A program made the position numbers and the translations under genes. DNA of 7,468 bases from Candidatus Bathyarchaeota archaeon (GTDB lineage: Archaea; Thermoproteota; Bathyarchaeia; EX4484-135; B24-G1): NCBI GenBank assembly GCA_003662535.1, contig QMYG01000027.1:1-7468 (forward strand). The letters run 5' to 3'. Positions 6,055 through 7,468 of the stretch are shown piece after piece (the stretch's first letter is position 1; the number at the start of each line of letters is the position of its first letter). A model generated the notes under the pieces. That model had not been told where the DNA came from. It ran no database searches and was given only the letters and a program-made list of their open reading frames with translations.

Positions 6055-6194
6055 CTTATATTTCAAAACGGGATTCGCATCCTTATCTTTAATCTCATGA
6101 AGATAGGATTCCTTTGGATAATGGGATTCCAAAGGAATGTTGCGCTAGACTTATAAAATATTGGTTATCATTACATTGTCTGCGTATGATATAT
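6055..6194. terminator. Convergent intergenic space with two tandem hairpins
   Basis: pcc1 and the DUF2283-like gene point towards each other here. ATTCCTTTGG (6108-6117) and CCAAAGGAAT (6129-6138) form a perfect 10-bp inverted repeat with an 11-nt loop. Just before it, ATCCTTATCTT (6079-6089) pairs with AAGATAGGAT (6100-6109), with one bulged base and a 10-nt loop; the two stems share two bases at 6108-6109. GGATTC recurs at 6071, 6106 and 6124. A bidirectional terminator is the simplest reading, although the T-run expected of archaeal terminators is weak. No coding sequence is visible. Confidence 0.5.
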
Positions 6195-6452
6195 TTATGG
6201 GGCGCTATTTGCTATTTTTCTTAGGGTGGAGATGAGTGTTTCCTTCACTTCTTTAGGTAGTTTTGCTAGGTCTTCCTCGTTTAGCTTAGATAGGGATAGA
6301 ACCTCTACACCAATTACTTTGTTATTTGTATCGAGCTTCAAAACTAGGTTGTCGCTGATAGGTTCGCTTACAGTTTCCTTATTCGGGCTGTCTAACCATA
6401 GGTCTAGCGTGTCCATTTCTGGGAGGTAGTAGAGGCGAACTAGCTTCTCCAA
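6195..6452 (-). CDS. DUF2283-like small protein, probable antitoxin
   Basis: This encodes an 85-residue acidic protein. The N-terminal part (LVRLYYLPEMDTLDLWLD, then EPISDNLVLKLDTNNKVIGVEVLSLS) matches the DUF2283 pattern: a YY-x-P-E-x-D-x-L strand pair, a DN, a D-x-x-(N/G)-x-V-x-G strand with the final G-(I/V)-E-(I/V)-L. The rest (55-85) is a helical, charged tail. DUF2283 proteins are commonly encoded next to small RelE/DUF4258-like proteins and are taken to be antitoxins; that role is inferred here. The start is TTG 6452, behind GGTGAGGTGG. It overlaps the end of the upstream gene by 13 nt, so the two are cotranscribed and probably coupled. The DNA is AT-richer than the flanking KEOPS and ribosomal genes, suggesting acquisition. 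Confidence 0.75.
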   Translation of the reverse strand: MEKLVRLYYLPEMDTLDLWLDSPNKETVSEPISDNLVLKLDTNNKVIGVEVLSLSKLNEEDLAKLPKEVKETLISTLRKIANSAP

Positions 6453-6748
6453 ACCACCTCACCCACGAATCTCCTAGTCAGATACACAGTTATTATGAAG
6501 CCATCCTCATTTAAATGCTTAGCAACAACACAAACGAACTTATCGCCATACTTGCCATAATATAAGTAGACCGATGGGTCTTTGGTGCTTCTCCTAATTT
6601 CGACTGGATTTTTAAGAGCGTTAATGACCTCGCGCTCTAAACCTTTAACGTTCTTATGCTTTATATTTACTATGTAGTCCCAATAGCTCTTAGAAACGCT
6701 TATCCTCTTAGAAAGCTTGGATAACGCTTTAAGGTATGCTTCACTCAA
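6440..6748 (-). CDS. DUF4258/RelE-like small protein, probable toxin
   Basis: This encodes a 102-residue basic protein. The N-terminal half is helical (residues 1-45, with H31 and a LEREVINALKNPVEI helix-turn). The second half is a run of beta strands: VYLYYGKYG (60-68), KFVCVVAKHLN (70-80), GFIITVYLT (83-91) and GEVVW (96-100). A helix, then 'NP-x-x-I', then LYY, VVVK-like and GFIITxYxT strands is the layout I associate with DUF4258 and related RelE/BECR-fold toxins. The exact family and catalytic residues cannot be settled by eye; H31, K77, H78 and Y89 are the polar candidates. The start is TTG 6748 with AGGGAGG about 10 nt upstream. It is the first gene of the pair (toxin before antitoxin, as in HigBA-type modules) and overlaps the next by 13 nt. 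Confidence 0.65.
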   Translation of the reverse strand: MSEAYLKALSKLSKRISVSKSYWDYIVNIKHKNVKGLEREVINALKNPVEIRRSTKDPSVYLYYGKYGDKFVCVVAKHLNEDGFIITVYLTRRFVGEVVWRS

Positions 6749-7040
6749 TAATAACCCGCCTCCCTTAGAATACCTTCGCTTAGTGTTATGAGTGATATAT
6801 TTTGTGTTAAGGCAATTATGATATATTGGCGTTGTGTTTCTATTGATTGGGTGTTTGTTTTTAGCGGCATTCTTAATAGAGTCCCCTGATATACCGTGTT
6901 TTCATATCTAAACAAAGCATGCTTATTCTTCTCTGATAAGGGTTATAAGTGGCAGTGTGTGGTATTCATGTTGATTTGGTAATTTGGGGTGGAGATGCGA
7001 ATGCGAAGCCCGATGCACCCCTGTGGGGGAGGTAGACGGG
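6749..7040. promoter_or_regulatory. Non-coding divergent promoter region of the toxin-antitoxin-like pair and rps3ae
   Basis: This stretch is AT-rich and I see no convincing gene in it apart from a possible 16-18 codon leader ORF at its right end. TGATATATT occurs at 6793-6801 and 6819-6827; read on the minus strand these are AATATATCA, TATA-like sites about 45-80 nt before the toxin TTG. For rps3ae, TTATAAG (6943-6949) is a good TATA box and would start the transcript near 6972. The middle (about 6830-6940) shows no clear signal. Confidence 0.45.
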
Positions 7041-7051
7041 ATGTCGAGTAG
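6995..7051 (+). other. Possible short upstream ORF overlapping the rps3ae start
   Basis: ATG at 6995 opens an 18-codon frame (MRMRSPMHPCGGGRRDVE) that stops at TAG 7049-7051, 11 nt past the rps3ae ATG and in another frame. An internal ATG at 7001 has GGGGTGGAG (6986-6994) at 6 nt, a good ribosome site. The real rps3ae site, GGGGGAGG (7025-7032), lies inside this ORF. It could be a leader peptide affecting rps3ae translation, or chance. Confidence 0.3.
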
Positions 7052-7468
7052 GGATAGGGCTGCGAGAAGGAAGAGGAGGGCTGCTAAGGAGAGGTGGCGT
7101 AGGAAGCGCTGGTATATGGTTATTTCTCCGCCCTATCTTGGGGGTGAAAAGGAGCTTAACCTCGTTCCAGCGGATTCGCCTGAAAAGCTTATAGGCAGGG
7201 TGATGGAGGCAACCCTCTACGACATAACGGACGACTTCTCCCACCAAGTCATAAAGCTCTACTTCCAAATCACGGAAGTTGAGGACAGAAGGGCGAAAAC
7301 AATCTTTAGGGGACACGAATACTCAAGAGACTTCCTCAGAAGCCTCATCAGGAGAAGAACGACAAAAGTTACTGGAATCTTCGACGTAACGACGAAGGAC
7401 GGATACACGCTCAGGGTTACGGCTGTAGCTTTTACGGTTACGAGGATAAAGACTTCTCAGGAGAAGGC
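7041..7468 (+). CDS. rps3ae: Small ribosomal subunit protein eS1 (S3Ae), partial at right edge
   Basis: eS1 lies on the platform of the archaeal and eukaryotic small subunit, near the mRNA exit. The first 142 codons are present; the full protein is usually about 200-220 residues, so the C-terminal third is beyond the window. Recognisable parts are the basic N-terminus (SSRDRAARRKRRAAKERWRR), then the family core KRWYMVISPPYLGG, the segment around MEATLYDITDDFSHQ, KLYFQITEVEDRRAKTIFRG, HEYSRDFLRSLIRRRTTKV and the strand GYTLRVTAVAFTVTRIK. The start is ATG 7041 with GGGGGAGG (7025-7032) 8 nt upstream. CCCC (7018-7021) could pair with GGGG (7025-7028) of this site. It belongs to the rps15-recJ-pcc1 neighbourhood but is cut off from it by the minus-strand module and has its own TATA-like box. 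Confidence 0.95.
   Translation, partial: MSSRDRAARRKRRAAKERWRRKRWYMVISPPYLGGEKELNLVPADSPEKLIGRVMEATLYDITDDFSHQVIKLYFQITEVEDRRAKTIFRGHEYSRDFLRSLIRRRTTKVTGIFDVTTKDGYTLRVTAVAFTVTRIKTSQEK

Noticed and set aside
6070..6083. GGGATTCGCATCC resembling a tRNA T-arm, which might mark an integration site
   Set aside because: The stem around TTCGCAT does not pair as a T-arm, and no acceptor or anticodon arm is present nearby.
6226..6429. Plus-strand open frame of 67 codons inside the module
   Set aside because: It is antisense to the DUF2283-like gene, which has the recognisable pattern and a ribosome site.
6749..6994. Possible C/D box or other small RNA gene in the long non-coding gap
   Set aside because: CTGA occurs, but there is no matching RTGATGA box at proper spacing and no strong stem, so it is not supported.
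6966..7316. Minus-strand open frame opposite rps3ae
   Set aside because: It is antisense to conserved eS1 coding sequence and to its leader. The proline/serine-rich translation looks like a shadow.
1..7468. CRISPR array, insertion sequence or rRNA/tRNA gene
   Set aside because: I found no regularly spaced repeats, transposase motifs, terminal inverted repeats around a gene, or cloverleaf/rRNA signatures.

Overview
This window is archaeal chromosome. The evidence is the gene content (eS27, Kae1, Bud32, archaeal uS15, a RecJ/GAN-type DHH nuclease, Pcc1 and eS1, all in archaeal/eukaryotic versions), GGTGAT/GGAGG-type Shine-Dalgarno sites, TATA-like boxes, and many GTG or TTG starts. Arginine codons are mostly AGG/AGA and isoleucine is often ATA, which suggests a thermophile. 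I lean towards a TACK-type lineage, but nothing here fixes the taxon.

Layout. (1) 1-691, minus strand: the N-terminal part of a secreted or surface protein with a signal peptide, a beta-rich domain and at least two thrombospondin-type-3-like calcium-binding repeats; it runs off the left edge. (2) 692-810: a divergent promoter region with a perfect 13-bp palindrome. (3) 811-3249, plus strand: rps27ae, kae1, a small PD-(D/E)XK-like protein of unknown role, and bud32. (4) 3283-3870: an XTP/dITP pyrophosphatase with no ribosome binding site, probably leaderless. (5) 3946-6054: rps15, recJ/GAN and pcc1 as a tight operon, with recJ and pcc1 overlapping by 26 bases. (6) 6055-6194: a convergent intergenic space with two tandem hairpins. 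(7) 6195-6748, minus strand: an AT-rich two-gene module, a small DUF4258/RelE-like protein followed by a DUF2283-like protein, resembling a toxin-antitoxin pair. (8) 6749-7040: a non-coding divergent promoter region with a possible short upstream ORF. (9) 7041 to the right edge: rps3ae (eS1), partial.

How the genes work together. Kae1, Bud32 and Pcc1 are three subunits of KEOPS, which makes the t6A modification of ANN-decoding tRNAs. They lie among ribosomal protein genes (eS27, uS15, eS1), a replication-associated nuclease and a nucleotide-pool cleaning enzyme, so the window is mainly a translation and genome-maintenance neighbourhood. The fourth archaeal subunit, Cgi121, is not here.

The accessory material is the surface protein, the nuclease-like gene between kae1 and bud32, and the toxin-antitoxin-like module between pcc1 and rps3ae. 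The last two interrupt gene neighbours that are often adjacent in archaea. They are the best candidates for something not well described.
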